DNA of 64,000 nt from Warburgia ugandensis (GCA_035236585.1 CP141126.1:11173001-11237000), one strand, 5' to 3'. Counted from the first letter of the stretch, positions 49,501 to 61,782 are shown. Numbers and translations: made by a program. Notes: generated by a model not told the origin, from the letters alone.

Positions 49501-52500
49501 AAGATCCAAGAACTGGAAAGAAAATTTTATGAGACTACAAGACCATTGAAATTTCATATTGAATTTAGGTTCATTTGAGGATTAATTAGTCTTTTCAACT
49601 AATTTTTAAGAATTAAGTTTATTTGCAGCTAAATTAGTTTTCGAGGATTGCTTAGTTTATTTGCAACTAATTTTTAGTGAAGCATCTCTTTGTTAATGAT
49701 TTATTGGTTTTAGGGGAGAAGAAACACATTAATTTCATTGTCCCCAAAACAAAAGACTCCCAAACTGATATTCCTTAATTTCTCCAAGGTCTCTTCTTCA
49801 GCAAAGCCTGAGCTCCTCTAACCCTTCAGTCTCTCCCAATGACAGGCAATCTCCAGCAGATGATACCATTTTTGTGGCGATCTAACTTCAAATTCATGGT
49901 CGTGTAGTGTTGTGCTCTTCGCTAGCCTACAAACCAGTTAAACACCAAATTCATGGTACATAACATTATAACCACATAAAACCCATGCCTGACATGACTT
50001 TTCGTCATGTTAAGTTGTCTTTCATTTTCTTTTTTCTCCAAATTCATGGTACATAACATTATAACCACATAAAACCCATGCCTGACGTGACTTTTTGTCA
50101 TCTTAAGTTGTCTTTCATTTTCACTTTTCTCGTTAACAGACCAATAAGTTCCAAAAGCAGAACCAGAACCAAAAAATAAGTCCTGGCAATTAAGGCTAGG
50201 AACCAAAGCTCAAAAAGATCAGTTCCAAACTGGCTCAGATGATAATGGTTTGGTTTGGTTTTGGTGGAACCGAACTGCAGCCAGTCCATTGGCACCTACC
50301 CTTACATTTGGTAACATTACCACTTGAATAAGTGTTCATTGTTAGCACCCTTCTCTTAATGGTTACTATGCAGTTTTTTGGAGCTCATATTACTGAGTGT
50401 GCAATTTACATTTTCCCATAAATTGGTAAAAAGTTTGTGTAACAGAAATTCATTTCAACAGCATGCCTGTGCCCTAGCAGACTCCTTATTTCAGGTAATA
50501 GCACCTAGGCTTCCATAGAATTTCACAGAATCGCAATAAATAAAAATCATAGACAGAAGCTCATCCTTCTTCATTCATCCACTGATAAATTATATTCATC
50601 CAAAATATTGACAAAAGTAAGCGAAAAGTAGTTCTCACCCAGCAGACCCGGCATGAAAAAGGCGAGCTTGCTCCTCTTTACTTCCCTCATCAATTGACCA
50701 CCAACCAAGCAGCCTGATAATATTAAGAACAGAAGAATGCACAAAAAGAAATAACTAACACTTCTAAAATCATGCTGAAGCTGTTTAGTATTTCTATGAT
50801 AAACTGTTTGTTCAATAAATTTATGAATACAGTTAAGAGGTAAAGATAATGAGAAGTTTTACCTTGAACCATGGTGTAAGAATCCAAAACAATCATGAGC
50901 TCTTGAAGAAATTACAAAATATCTTCCCATGACAGATCCAGTGCGTAGTAGAGAGACAATCTTCTCCACCAGTCTTGAAATAGCAAACAACACTCCAGCA
51001 CCTTGCAAAAAAAACAGTGGAGTGAAAAGGGCAGGTAGAGGGATATATCGAGCAGCTGGTGGCGTTCCCTGAAATTAGAAATAAGTAGCCAGGACGCAAA
51101 TGGGTCATTAACAATTCAAGGATGGATTAAAAACCAAAACAGCTTGTAAGATCTTTACAGCCCACAGTAAAATACCTCTAAGCGCATACAAAGCAGGATT
51201 TGGAAAGAGACAATTGGAATTTTCATGATGTGGCCTCCAATGTCCTGCAGACCACACATCCTACCCTGGTTCTGATCTTCCTCTGAAGAAACCACTAGCC
51301 CACTGTTCCAATCAAGATATCTAATGGTTGTGGAGGATGAACTTGGATCTCTGAGATGAGATGATTGCCTATGGATCACTGGATTTGACCACTTTGTGCA
51401 AACAAGAAACGCAAAGCACTCTGCAATGCTGCATGGTGGTAGTAGTAAGGCATGCCTGCATAATCATGAATAAGAAAACGTAACAGGAGAAAACAAAGGG
51501 AATAAGTACCCAAAATTTATAAATAAGTCCCACCAACCCAGGGCCCCTACATCACCTGCATAATGTTATAAAAGGAACAAGTAAGAAGAACATCAAATTC
51601 CTGTAAACTGCTCATGATTGGTTCAATACAGCAATGCAAACAAAAGAACTGAACATCACCATCACATTCCATCTAATGAACACAGGCGCAATTATTTTCA
51701 TCCACGCTACCATGATTAGAAGCGAATATAGCTGTTTGAAAATGAAGGGACCAAGCAAGTAAAAACTGCTTCACTGGGTATTGTCATAGGGAAAATCCGA
51801 TGGTAACCTTCAAGATGAATAGTTGAAAATATGAACATTGCCTATCCGATGTAACCAATTGATTAGTTCCCTTAAAAGGATTAGCTTAGACAGAAAGTCA
51901 TATTTGAAAAGCACCTACCATCCAGCAACAGTAAAAGAAAAATAATAACCAAAAGAAACTCCACAAGTAGAATCTAATATCACTGAGCAAGGTGTTTGGT
52001 TGCCAAAGTAGGATGTGGAAGCAGGAAACATGAGGTGTGCAAGTTTAGGGATGGAGTTGGGAAACACAAAGTGCACAAAAAGAAAAGTTACAAAAAAATT
52101 TTAAAAATACAGATAATTACATAATTACATGTTTAAAGCAACTTCAAGAATCACATGTTGAACTTGATTATGTAGATAAATAATCTCCAATTCCAAAAAC
52201 ATTCAATATACTATGTACGTAATTATATGATTTCGGTTATTAGAAACAATAAGTCACCTGCATTTTGCTGGTCATATTCTTCATATGAAACTATGCACAT
52301 CCATTAAATAACTGCCTTTAAGCTATACAATACTATATATTGGAAGCATGTGAATTTTTTTATTTTCTATACATTTTGAAAAGTGTTGTCAAGTAATCGG
52401 GGTGACAAAGTAGTAAAACCATCATTCTCTCAAGTTTTAAAGTCTGTCTAACTTTATATTTCTCTGACGACTAATGAAATAGAAGGGTTTGTCAGTAAAA

Positions 52501-55500
52501 TCATAAAAACAGGTTTTGCCAAACCAAACCCAATTAAACCTTGCCTAGGATTTCCAGCTAATATGAGGAAGGACGGTAAAAAGGAAAAAGCAGAACGAGG
52601 AGGAGGAGAAGGAGAAGGAAGTAGGAAAAGGACGACAAGGAGAAGCTAAAGATGGGAGTGACTCAAGGATTGTGGAAGCAAAAATCCCTGGTTTCCATAA
52701 TTTTGGAGAGGAAAAAATACCATGCTTCCGTGATTGAAAGGAAGCAAATTATTTTCCACTTCTGAATATGTTTTCCAGAAACACGCTTCCACAGTTTGTC
52801 AGGCGTTTCCCATGACCAAGGGGTTAGCTGATACAGTTACATCATATAAGGTTTATACTGGAAGAAAAAAACCATCTATAACAGAATTGGCAAGTCAGTA
52901 ACAGAATGACTGAAGAAGGGTAAGTCTTACACGTGGCATGCACTGAGTAGTCTGCAATAGGAGTTAGTTAGATGGTTAAAAAGGAGAGGGGGACAAGGAA
53001 GAAGAGGGAAGGAAAAAATGATGAAGTGAATGGAGGCCACAGCTCCCTCGAAGAGTTGTACTGCTGTATTCTGTATTCAGTCACTATAGGCTCCTCTTAA
53101 GTAGTCTGTCCTGAATTTTTCATCATAGTTGAATCTACCTCCTTATGTTTTCAGAATTTTGCTTGTGAATTATATTTTTTTACCTCAGAGGTTTGCATCA
53201 AATTGGTATCAGAGCATTCCCTCCTAGGCATGGTCAATACACGAATGGAGCTGATGTTCAAGCTATGAAGGATTACTTACTGGAAATGCGGGAAATGATG
53301 AGGATAAGAGAAGCTGACAAAGGAAAGTCACAACCGAGCTTGGAATCCTCTGAGCAAACACCTGCTGGTGGGATCTCCAGCACTGGTCATCTCGGCAGCG
53401 TGAACAACGATCATCCAATCTTAAGTGGGAACTTGCAAAGGGTGGAATCCTGTGGTCGAAAGCTTGAATTACCCATTTTCTGTGGGGAGTATCCCCATGG
53501 ATGGGTCTTCAAGATGGATCAATACCTGCAAGCGACAGCAGTGCCAGAGGAAGAGAAAGTTGCTACAGAAATCGTATGCCTGGAAGGGAGCGCCCTAGTG
53601 TGGTACCAGTGGATGGAGACATGGGCGCCAATCGGAAACTGGCCAGAGTTTAAAACAGCAATCTTCCAACGTTTCAAACCCTATCAGCAGGGAAACTGCT
53701 ATGAAGTGTTGACAGATCTCCATCAATAGGGTTCGGTGACTGAGTATCGGGAGAAGTTCGAGCTGATCACCACACCCATGGTGGGGGCTTCCACCGAGCT
53801 GCTAATAGGCGCCTTCGTTCATGTATTATAGGAGCAAATATGGGCAGAAATGAGGTTGAACCGGCCAGCCACTTTAACAGAGACAATGGAGGGGTCGCAT
53901 CAGCTGGAAGAAAGGAACTAGGTGTTGGACCTGGCCCAAGAAAGTAGATTCTGGCCCAAAAGGAGGTGGACCTGTCCATTTCCCCGGCCCAATGGACTAT
54001 GGATACTCGCGAGTGTCCACCAGTGAAGTAACACAAGGCCCAACTAACTCGAGTCCACTGAAACAGTGGGAACCCTACTGGGAACCAGCAAAGTCGTCAT
54101 CTACCTTCCAACCCAACAGAGAATCAAAGATCGATCCACTGCGGATGGGAAGGAAGGACCAAGGAGTTCGGAGGTTGACGGAGGTAGAAATACGGCACAA
54201 ACAGGAGAACGGTTTGTGCTTTACGTGCAATGAAAAGTTCCACCTGGGTAACTCTTGCCGGAATAAGACTCTGCAATTCTTCTTGGTATCCACCGACAAC
54301 GATGAAATGTTTCACGCCAAACCAAAAGCAAAGCTGACAACTGATCTAACAGTGGCAAGTAATCCGATCGAACTTTCTATCAGTTCTTTACAAGGAATCA
54401 AACCCAACAAGGCAATGAAATTGAAAGGCGTATTGGGTTCCCGTGAGGTGCTGATCTTAATCGATTCGAGGGCTACCCACAACTGCATCTCAAACAAATT
54501 GATCTAAGGTCTGAATCTACCCGTCCAAACCACAGAACCCTTCACGGTTTAGGTAGGGGACGGCCACAAGATCATTAGTAAGGGGATCTGTAAGCAGGTT
54601 ATTCTAGAGTTCCAGGGAATCACCGTCACACAGAACTTCTTTCTGTTCAATCTCGCCGGAACTGACGTGATCTTAGGGATTGTCTGGTTGGAGTCCCTTG
54701 GTGATGTATGTGCAAACTAGAAGCAACTCAGCATGAAGTTCCAGCACGACAGGAAACAAATCAGTTTGCAAGGTGATTGCTCCTTAGTCAAGTCCCTAGT
54801 TTCAATCAAACAAACGGTGAAAACTCTTTAGACAACAGGCAAGGCATAGTATTTGGAACTATGGCTGTGGAAGATGATTCAAAAAAATCCGCTACCATGG
54901 TAGCTCCTGAAATTTCATCAGTATTGCAGAAATTTTCTGGTATCTTTGATCAACCTATGGGGTTGCCCCCAAAGCAGCCCTAGTTCCATGCGATTCGCCT
55001 TAAAGAAGGGACACAACCTACCAACATACGCCCATACCGATATCCTTATTACCATAAATCTGAAATTGAAAAAATCATCAGGGAATTGTTGATAGCAGGC
55101 TCAAATGACATTGAGGATGAGCTCGGCATATCACCCTCAGACGGATGTCCAATCCGAGGTAATCAACAAATGCCTAGAGACTTATTTATGATGTTTCATT
55201 GCCGGAAAACCCAAAGTATGGCCTAAATGGATAGCTTGAGCAGAATACTAGTTTAACACCACCTTCCAAGCAACGGCAGGGATGACACCCTTCAAAGCAA
55301 ACTACGGCAAGGATTCTCCAGTCTTATTTCATTTGACTGAAGAACCCTCTATGGTTGAGGAGGTTAACCACCTGATTCAGTGCAGAAATTCCATACTACA
55401 GGAGCTCAAAGAAAATCTTTGCAGAGCTCAGGCACAGATGATAACATATGCGGATTCAAAAAGACATGAGTTACAACTACAGCCAGGCGAACTAGTATTT

Positions 55501-56834
55501 CTCAAGATACAACCACACCGATGGAAAATCCTTAGCTCATAAACTCAATGAGAAGCTTGGTCCACGGTTCTATGGTCCCTATCAGGTATTAGAACAAATT
55601 GGTTCGGCGGCCTATCGCTTGAAGTTACCTCTTTCCACAAAGATACACCCTGTTTTCCATGTATCTCAACTCAAACGTACTGCTTCCACCTTTGCTCCCT
55701 GCCAAGAAATTCCCCTATTCCTTACTGAAGAATTGGAACTTTAGGTACAACCAGAAGCAGTCTGACAGGTCCGCAATTCCCCCAATGGAACCCTAGAAGT
55801 TTTGCTTAAATGGCAAAACTTACCTGAATTTGAAAACACTTGGGAGGAAGCATCTATTATCAATTCTCAATTCTCAAATTTTCACCTTGAGGACAAGGTG
55901 AACCTCTGGGGGGGGGTATTGATACGGTTACATCATATAAGGTTTATACCAGAAGAAAGAAACCATCTATAACAGAATTGGCAGTTCAATAACAGAATAA
56001 GTGAAGACGGGTAAGTCTTACACGTGGCATGCACTGAGTAGTCTGCAATAGGGTTTAGTTAGATGGTTAAAAAGGAGAGGGGGACAGGGAAGACAAGGGA
56101 AGGAAAAAAAGATGAAGTAAATGAAGGCCACAGCTCCCTCGAAGAGTTGTGCTGCTTTATGCTGTATTCAGCCGCTATAGGCTCCTGTGATAGTCTATAC
56201 TGAATTTTTCATCATAGTTGAATCTACCTCCTTATGTTTTCAGAATTTTGCTTGTGAATTCTTTTTTTTTTACCTCAGAGGTTTGCATCATTAACCCAAG
56301 AATTTGCACCACAGTTATGCCTTCCATTCAATTGGAAAAACTGCAGTTTTTCCATAACCACCATTGTAAGCTCTCGTCTTATGTGCCTGGGAAGTAAATT
56401 TGATGCATGATTATTCAGCAAGATTAGAGCTGGCCCCTCATTTTTTCCGCCCACCTGATGTTTTCCTTGTTAGTAAATAACATATACAAACTATAAGCAT
56501 TTGCACTTAAAAGGCTGTAAATAATTGAAACTGTGACTACTGAACTATATTCCTCAATAGGGTTGTTAATAATAGAAAAATTAGGTGCAAAAAGGTTACA
56601 AATTACTGAGACACCAGTACTGGGAAAATAAAGTACAGAATAAATTTAAACTAATAGGAGATGAAAACGCAAGAAGCAGGCGATATAAGTTAGAATACTT
56701 CCATCCAGTTTATATTATATCATCACAATTTTATTGAATATGTCACGAGGAGACAGAAACTTACCGCATAGCTTCAGAAGTGTGAATGTTGTAGCCGCAA
56801 CAAAGAACACCATGGAGATTGCAACCCAAAAGTG
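40574..56834 (-). CDS. TMEM185 (transmembrane Fragile-X-F-associated)-like protein with C-terminal RING finger, 3' part
   Basis: Nine minus-strand exons join in frame: 56834-56765, 51555-51510, 51428-51176, 51068-50863, 50713-50639, 48356-48287, 48082-48002, 40814-40735 and 40652-40574 (TAA 40576-40574). They give 319 residues, and all introns are GT-AG. The window misses the 5' exons: the first exon seen starts in mid-protein with [11 protein letters not shown]. Hydrophobic stretches at about residues 3-21 and 34-48, and others at about 97-118 and 132-155, fit membrane spans. A conserved stretch [20 protein letters not shown] and a likely coiled coil (241-266) precede a complete C3HC4 RING: C272, C275, C287, H289, C293, C296, C303 and C306. 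The protein ends in ERLPVYDV. Plants have a small family of such proteins, presumed membrane-bound E3 ubiquitin ligases; substrate and compartment are not known to me. The exons are intact. The introns of 5.2 kb and 7.2 kb carry LTR retrotransposons. Confidence 0.9.
40815..41189. other. RING-gene intron, left of the LTR element
   Basis: Intron sequence between the penultimate exon and the chromovirus insertion. Nothing else was seen. Confidence 0.5.
41194..41695 (-). repeat. 3' LTR of the chromovirus
   Basis: 502 bp. Its outer end reads tatcacggg instead of the tgtcacggg of the other copy, so the terminal TG has mutated. Confidence 0.93.
41710..42445 (-). pseudogene. Chromovirus integrase C-terminal part and chromodomain
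   Basis: Read leftward from 42445: [20 protein letters not shown] of the integrase core, then [20 protein letters not shown], a stop after KKWADRR at about 42089, and a C-terminal segment FKLLPT…[11 protein letters not shown]. Next comes a chromodomain, [17 protein letters not shown]. Stops and shifts after 42089 make it non-functional. The chromodomain places the element among chromoviruses. Confidence 0.85.
42446..43470 (-). pseudogene. Rearranged middle of the chromovirus
   Basis: Begins with the segment before reverse transcriptase ([20 protein letters not shown]), then switches at about 43305 to a second zinc-knuckle copy ([16 protein letters not shown]) and an acidic stretch of unclear origin. 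It rejoins the integrase near [11 protein letters not shown] (about 42570). Reverse transcriptase and RNase H motifs are absent. Confidence 0.7.
43471..44928 (-). pseudogene. Chromovirus gag and protease
   Basis: Two frames, 44928-44620 and 44565-43471, are separated by stops around 44600. The first is a coiled-coil-like gag start followed by [13 protein letters not shown]. The second has the gag core ([20 protein letters not shown]), a zinc knuckle ([13 protein letters not shown]) and an aspartic protease with the active site [10 protein letters not shown]. The protease is intact at its active site, but the polyprotein is broken. Confidence 0.88.
45130..45632 (-). repeat. 5' LTR of the chromovirus
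   Basis: 503 bp, with intact TG…CA ends and the primer binding site just inside. Confidence 0.93.
45637..48001. other. RING-gene intron with segmental duplications
   Basis: A segment at about 46090-46620 recurs, diverged, at about 46670-47900, and the second copy contains an extra tandem duplication of about 287 bp (46950-47237 and 47238-47524). Shared phrases include 'tcattaaatgtgactcag', 'ccctattac…tctccaggatc', 'gtcagtctttcttatttaat' and 'aatggacatctagctcta'. No transposon identity was recognised. Confidence 0.75.
48357..50638. other. RING-gene intron with MITE-like sequence
   Basis: A segment at about 49340-50300 is rich in 'gaaccaaa / ttggttc' and 'ggaactg / cagttcc' words in opposite orientation near its ends, like a degraded hAT-type MITE. 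It includes a 93-bp tandem duplication (49947-50039 and 50040-50132). An 82-codon plus-strand frame at 48848-49096 is of unknown origin. Confidence 0.4.
51556..52828. other. RING-gene intron, right of the exon cluster
   Basis: Purine-rich runs at about 52570-52650 (GGAGGAGAAGG type). No gene was seen. Confidence 0.45.
52829..53200 (+). repeat. 5' LTR of second chromovirus
   Basis: 372 bp, starting TGATACAG and ending TTTGCATCA. Confidence 0.92.
53201..54507 (+). pseudogene. Second chromovirus gag and protease
   Basis: The gag frame (53193-53729; [29 protein letters not shown]) stops at 53727-53729, continues in frame with further stops, and resumes at about 53992. A zinc knuckle [14 protein letters not shown] and a protease follow, whose active site reads DSRATHN instead of the usual DSGATHN, so the catalytic Gly is lost. 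Not functional. Confidence 0.87.
54508..55910 (+). pseudogene. Second chromovirus pol remnant: pre-RT region joined to integrase end and chromodomain
   Basis: Pre-RT sequence ([20 protein letters not shown], then [18 protein letters not shown]) breaks at about 55106. It continues directly with the integrase C-terminal half: a frame-shifted HPQTDGQ-type region at about 55125, then [32 protein letters not shown] and [13 protein letters not shown] chromodomain-like [19 protein letters not shown] ends at about 55900. All reverse transcriptase and RNase H motifs are gone. Confidence 0.87.
55920..56290 (+). repeat. 3' LTR of second chromovirus
   Basis: 371 bp, preceded by the polypurine run ctctgggggggggta-like sequence. 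Confidence 0.92.
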
Positions 56835-58739
56835 CTAGAGGAGACAGGCATTTTAGCATAATGTCAGCAAGGTATACAATAGTCGAAAGACATCAAGGGA
56901 AAAGGGGCAAAGAGACAGGGCATGTGAGTGTGAAAATTTCATATTGAAGGAGGAATCTTTTTCAGAAATAAAAATAGCCTGCTTTTTGAATAAATTCTCC
57001 ACTCGATAGTTACGGTGTTATGGGAATATGAGCACACTTCGGTTTCAACGCAACTCAATAACTCAAATTGCAAATAAACCTAAAAACTACATTATTGGGC
57101 AGGATTTATGGCTCGTCTAAAAGTATAAAGTGAAAACAAGAAAATACAAAACAAGAATCTTATAGCCATTCCTATAGTATATAATTAACCTTGCTGAACT
57201 TGAGCATCAAGCATAGTAATGTGGACATCAGGCCTGGTCTAGGCATAGGCCTTTGACCAAATCAAGACCAGAATAGGCTAGGACCAGGTTAAATCAGTTT
57301 TCAAGGCTACATTTGGCAGTTATGGGGCTGAGCATGTCACCCGTTTACTTTAGAAAATTGATTTGTTTACTTAGTTGTTAGGATCTTTTGTATTATGTAA
57401 TCAGCTTTATCTGTTTCCTTAATTGGTAGGATCATTTTTTAGTATGTAATCTCTCCAAGCAGGATTTCCTTCCAATTACAAGAGGATTTTTTTTTCTTTC
57501 TTTCTTTCTTCTATCTTTGTAATCTTCAAGATTTGGAACCTCCCTATTTCTTGGGAGATTTTCCTTTCTTAAAGGAAATAAACTCTCTACCTAGGGTGTG
57601 CCACCCAGGGAAGTTAGTCTCCATCCAAAAAAAAAAATTTGGTCTCTAATATTCTTGTGCTGAATTAAGAAGACCTTTGAAGATAGACAGTCCAGGGGGA
57701 CGCCAACTTTCCTTTGCCGATGTTCTTTCACATTGCTCTGTAGGATGAACTTGTGGCAATTTAAAGGTGGAGATCTTCGTTTCATGGTGTGGAGTGAAGT
57801 AGGTAAGTTCTTATTCTACCTTGCTTGAGTTGTTCGACCCTACCTATGATGTCTCTTTCAGCAAACCAGTCCTCCACGTTACTTTAATCGAACCAGCCTA
57901 TTGTTCCCTTTGCTTTGCTCCCTTCATATGCAGCCCTAGCTTAGGGTACTAGCTATCCACCATATGTTAATGGTAGTGGGTTTCAAGAGGGTGGGCTGTA
58001 GAGTTGGTGAGGTAGTTTTGACCTAAATTTGAAGACAATTAATTGGGGCTGGATATCAGAGGGTGATTCACTCGCTTCAACCAGCAGTCTCCAAATTAGC
58101 ATTCTAAGATTCCTAAAAGATATGTAATTGAACTGAATATTTATAATTGTTAGCTAAAAATCATATATAGGGCAGATTCTAGATCTTTACTGCATCATAT
58201 TTGATGGGGATGAACCCTATGTCTCTAGATGCATTCTAATTAAGTTTTGCATTAGGGCCTATTGTCAACAACTTGATTTCTGCATGATTCTACACACGCA
58301 GTAGTTCACATAGTGCACCATCTTCATGCAGCCTGCCGCACTTCTATGCAGAGTCTAAGCACAACGTAACCTACACACAAGTTATGCACTGCAGTCTGGG
58401 TTTTCTTTGTGGTACATAACGATAACAGCACTGCTCCAGCACTATTTCTAGCCCTGCACAAATTGCTGCAGCCTTGTTATGGCATGTTTCTCTTCATGTT
58501 TTGAGCATTATTGCATGCATCATACATTTCATTTTCTTACATTCTTAGTAGCACAACCTGTTCCCTTCAAGTATATCCTTACTTGTGGACTGGTTAACCG
58601 TAGATGCCCATTAGGACAGACAGCGACCACCATCCTAAAACAGATCCAACTGAGATCATGGGGATACTTGAGGTCTTTCCGTTAAATTCAGTCTGGTAGA
58701 GAGTCTTTCGCCCAAGATCGAGGATTGTATGTAGATCAA
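56835..58739. other. RING-gene intron: possible LTR-like segment
   Basis: 57310-57640 looks like the R-U5 part of an LTR ('gtaatctctcc', a T-rich run, 'aaaggaaataaactctc'), and could be the left LTR of the gypsy element that follows. No matching right copy was found. No exon was detected. Confidence 0.35.
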
Positions 58740-61493
58740 CAAGTTATTTAGAGCTGAAAGTTGCTGGGCCGTCAAAGAACACTGACTCACCCAACGGCAC
58801 CAATCCTCCAAGAGTCAATGAAACACCTCCTCGTGATAGGCAGTTGGTCAAAATCAATATATCCCACCTCCATACACTCTAGATCCCAACCAACAAGCCC
58901 TCAAGACCATTAGACATGAGGCCCCTACATTTGATGGAAGTCATGACCCTAAGGTGTTCCTAGATTGACTTAAAGAAATGGACCTGTTCTTCGACTGGCA
59001 TGGCCTGTCAACCAACCATTGAGCCCAATTCGATAAAATGAAACTGGTAGGAGACACTAGGATCTTTTGGACTGAGGTTGAGCTCAATCTCGAAAGGCAT
59101 TGGAAACCCCCGGTTTCAGAATAGGAAGAAATGAAAGAGATCCTTCGATGAAATTATTTACCTAAATCCTATCATCGGGATCTCTTGGACAAGTGGCAGT
59201 CACTTAAGCAGGCAACCTCTCCATAGATTAATATATCTCCACATTTTCCACCTATCGAATCAGATGCAATGTCATTGAGGAGCCCGTTATAACCCTAACC
59301 AGGTTTAATGCCGGCCTTAGATCTAACTTGCAAAGAGAATACCTCATTCAGTTTTCAACCTTGAGTAGGCTTTTGAGAGGCTCCAAACTTTCGAAGAGCA
59401 CATCAAGACCACTTTGGCCCAACCTACTAACTCACAGGTACCTTTCCCTAAGTCCGATTCTCATGTTCTACCTAAGTCCATTTTCAATGGGCCTAAGCCT
59501 AGCCCCACACCAACCCCATTCCTTAGTGGCTAGGACAAGGGTAAAGTCCCTTTAGTTAAGAAAACCAATTGAAGAGCCTATCTAGTGCCTCAAATGTGGT
59601 GGTCTTAGCAATATGGCAGCCATGAGCCCCACCAAGGAATCTGTTCAAACACTCCTGTTGGGAGAGGAACCTAGCAATGATCTAGTGTTGAGGAAACTGA
59701 GGACGGCCTTGAGGTTGTTGACTATCATACCACTAACCCACCCAGTGATGAGGAGAGTGCCCCTAGTGACCCACCAATTGCCTTCTTAGGGTAGGCCTCC
59801 TTGCCTTTGCCAAACCTTCTAATTGGGATAGATTTTTAGTGGTCAGATGTGCCATCACCAAATAGACCCAAGGTGATTGGCATAGGACTTCCATATTTTA
59901 GACTTTTGTTACCTATGGAGAGAAGTCCAACAAATTCATCTTTGACAGTAGAAGTTGCACCAACATGATCTCTTCCAACACTGTTGGTAGTTTGGGGTTG
60001 AAACCTTAGCCCCATCCCACACCATACAATGTAGCCTAAGTTCATTCCACTAACATTCTTGTCACCCAACCTTCCAAGGTCCCCATCAAGGTTTCAGCCT
60101 GTGAGGACCAAGTGTAGCGCAATTAGTGCCTATGAATGTAGGACATGTTATCCTAGGAAGGCCTTGGAGTTATGACCTAGAGGTAGCGCCTCTAGTAGGG
60201 CCAACATTTGCAATTTTAATTTCAATGGCAAAAAAATCAGACTTCATCCCTCTCCTCCTAGTGACAAGATAGTTGTAGCTTTACCCTCTAGCCCCAAAGG
60301 GAAGAAAGACCCTACGGCACTACATATTATAAGAGCTATGGAGTTTGATAGAGAGCTTGTGGAGGAGGATATTACTTTTGCTATGGTCGCCAAGGAGTCC
60401 TCCCCAGAGACCTTTGAAGTAAATTCCTAAGGAGGTAGAGCCCCCTACAAGAATTTCAGGATGTATTCCTTGATGACCTCCCTCCCATGCATGACATCTA
60501 GCACATTATATACCTAGTTTATGGTGCTACTCTCCCAAACTTGCCCCATTACTGAATTAATCCAGCAGACTATACCAAATTAAAACGGCAGGCAAAAGAA
60601 CTCTTGGCAAAGGGGTTCATCCAAGAGAGCTTTGAGTCTATGCACCATGCCTGCTCTTCTCACACCAAAAAAAGATGGTACCATGAGGATGTGTGTGAAT
60701 TGTAGGGCAATTAATAAAATCATGGTGAAATATAGATTTCCTAAGCTTGGCCTTAATGATAAGCTAGATATGATGCCTGGTGCCACCATTATTTCTAAAA
60801 TCAATCTAAAAAGTGGCTACCATTATATTAGAATTAGGGCAGGGGATGAGTGGAAGAGAGCCTTTAAAACCAAGGATAGTCTCTACAAGTGGTTAGTCAT
60901 GCCCTTCAGTTTGACCAATGCATTCAGTACTTTTATAAGAGTTATGACTCAAGTAATGCACCCATTCATAGGAAACTTCCTGGTTGTATACTTATGACAT
61001 CTTGATTTATAGCCAGACTAAGGATGAACATTTGAACCACTTGAGATTGGTTTGCCAGAACTTGAAGAGTGAAAAGTTATTCACCTACTCTAAGAACTGT
61101 ATCTTTCTTATGTCTCAAGTAATCTTCTTAAGGTTTATCATTTTCCTCGCAAGGAATGAAGGCAGACCCAACTAAGATAAAGGCCATTGTGGACTGGCCC
61201 AAACCCAAGACCATCCACGAAGTACAGAATTTTTATGACCATGCTACCTTTTACCACCATTTCATTCGTGGATTTAGCTCCATTGTGGCCCTCATCACTG
61301 ATTGTTTTGAAAAGGGGGAATTCAAATGGAGCAAGAACGCGGTCAAGGCATTCAAAGAGCTTAACTCTAAAATGGTGGAAGTTCCCATCATGTGCCTCTC
61401 TAATTTCTCCAAAGTTTTAGAAGTTGCATGTGATGCCTTTGACATAGGCATGGGTGGAGTGTTAAGTCAAGAAGGCATCCCATGGCTTATTTC

Positions 61494-61568
61494 AGTGAAA
61501 AACTTAACAATCATCATCATCATAATCAAGACCTTATCCCAATTAGGAGTCAATAGTGAAAAACTTAA
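61494..61568 (+). mobile_element. Short insertion with RTE-like 3' tail in the RNase H region
   Basis: agtgaaaaacttaa occurs at 61494-61507 and 61555-61568, enclosing 47 bp ('caatcatcatcatcataatc' then 'aagaccttatcccaattag'). Read on the minus strand, the insert resembles the 'ttgggataaggtctt…gatgatgat' end of RTE LINEs, as at 30176-30205. The 14-bp repeat looks like its target duplication. Confidence 0.65.
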
Positions 61569-61599
61569 TGATACTACTAAGAGAAAATACTCCACCTAA

Positions 61600-61782
61600 A
61601 GGTAGCCCCGGTGCACGAAGCTCCTGCCTTTGCAAGGTCCAGGGAAGGGGCGGACCACAAGGACCTATATTACGCAGCCTTACCTTGCATTTTTTTAAGA
61701 AGTTGTTTTCATGTCTTGAACCTGTGACCTCAAGGTCATACGACGACAACTTTTACTGTTGTGCCAAGGCTCCCCTTCTATA
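61600..61782 (-). mobile_element. Au-type SINE inserted in gypsy RNase H
   Basis: The same family as at 618 and 3823, in minus orientation: head at about 61780 (gaaggggagccttggc), end near 61600. The retroelement frame reads KYST before and YNKKFYAAVQTL after, so the SINE sits within one codon region of an originally continuous RNase H. Confidence 0.88.

Larger units (their letters stand above)
52829..56290 (+). mobile_element. Second Ty3/gypsy chromovirus, internally deleted, in RING-gene intron
   Basis: LTRs at 52829-53200 and 55920-56290 (about 372 bp; ends tgata…gcatca) differ at about 30 positions by eye. Flanks are ttagc (52824-52828) and ttaac (56291-56295), a target duplication with one mismatch. 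The primer site ttggtatcagagc lies at about 53203, and a G-rich polypurine tract precedes the right LTR. It is antisense to the host gene. The interior jumps from the region just before reverse transcriptase to the end of the integrase core near 55110. Confidence 0.93.
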
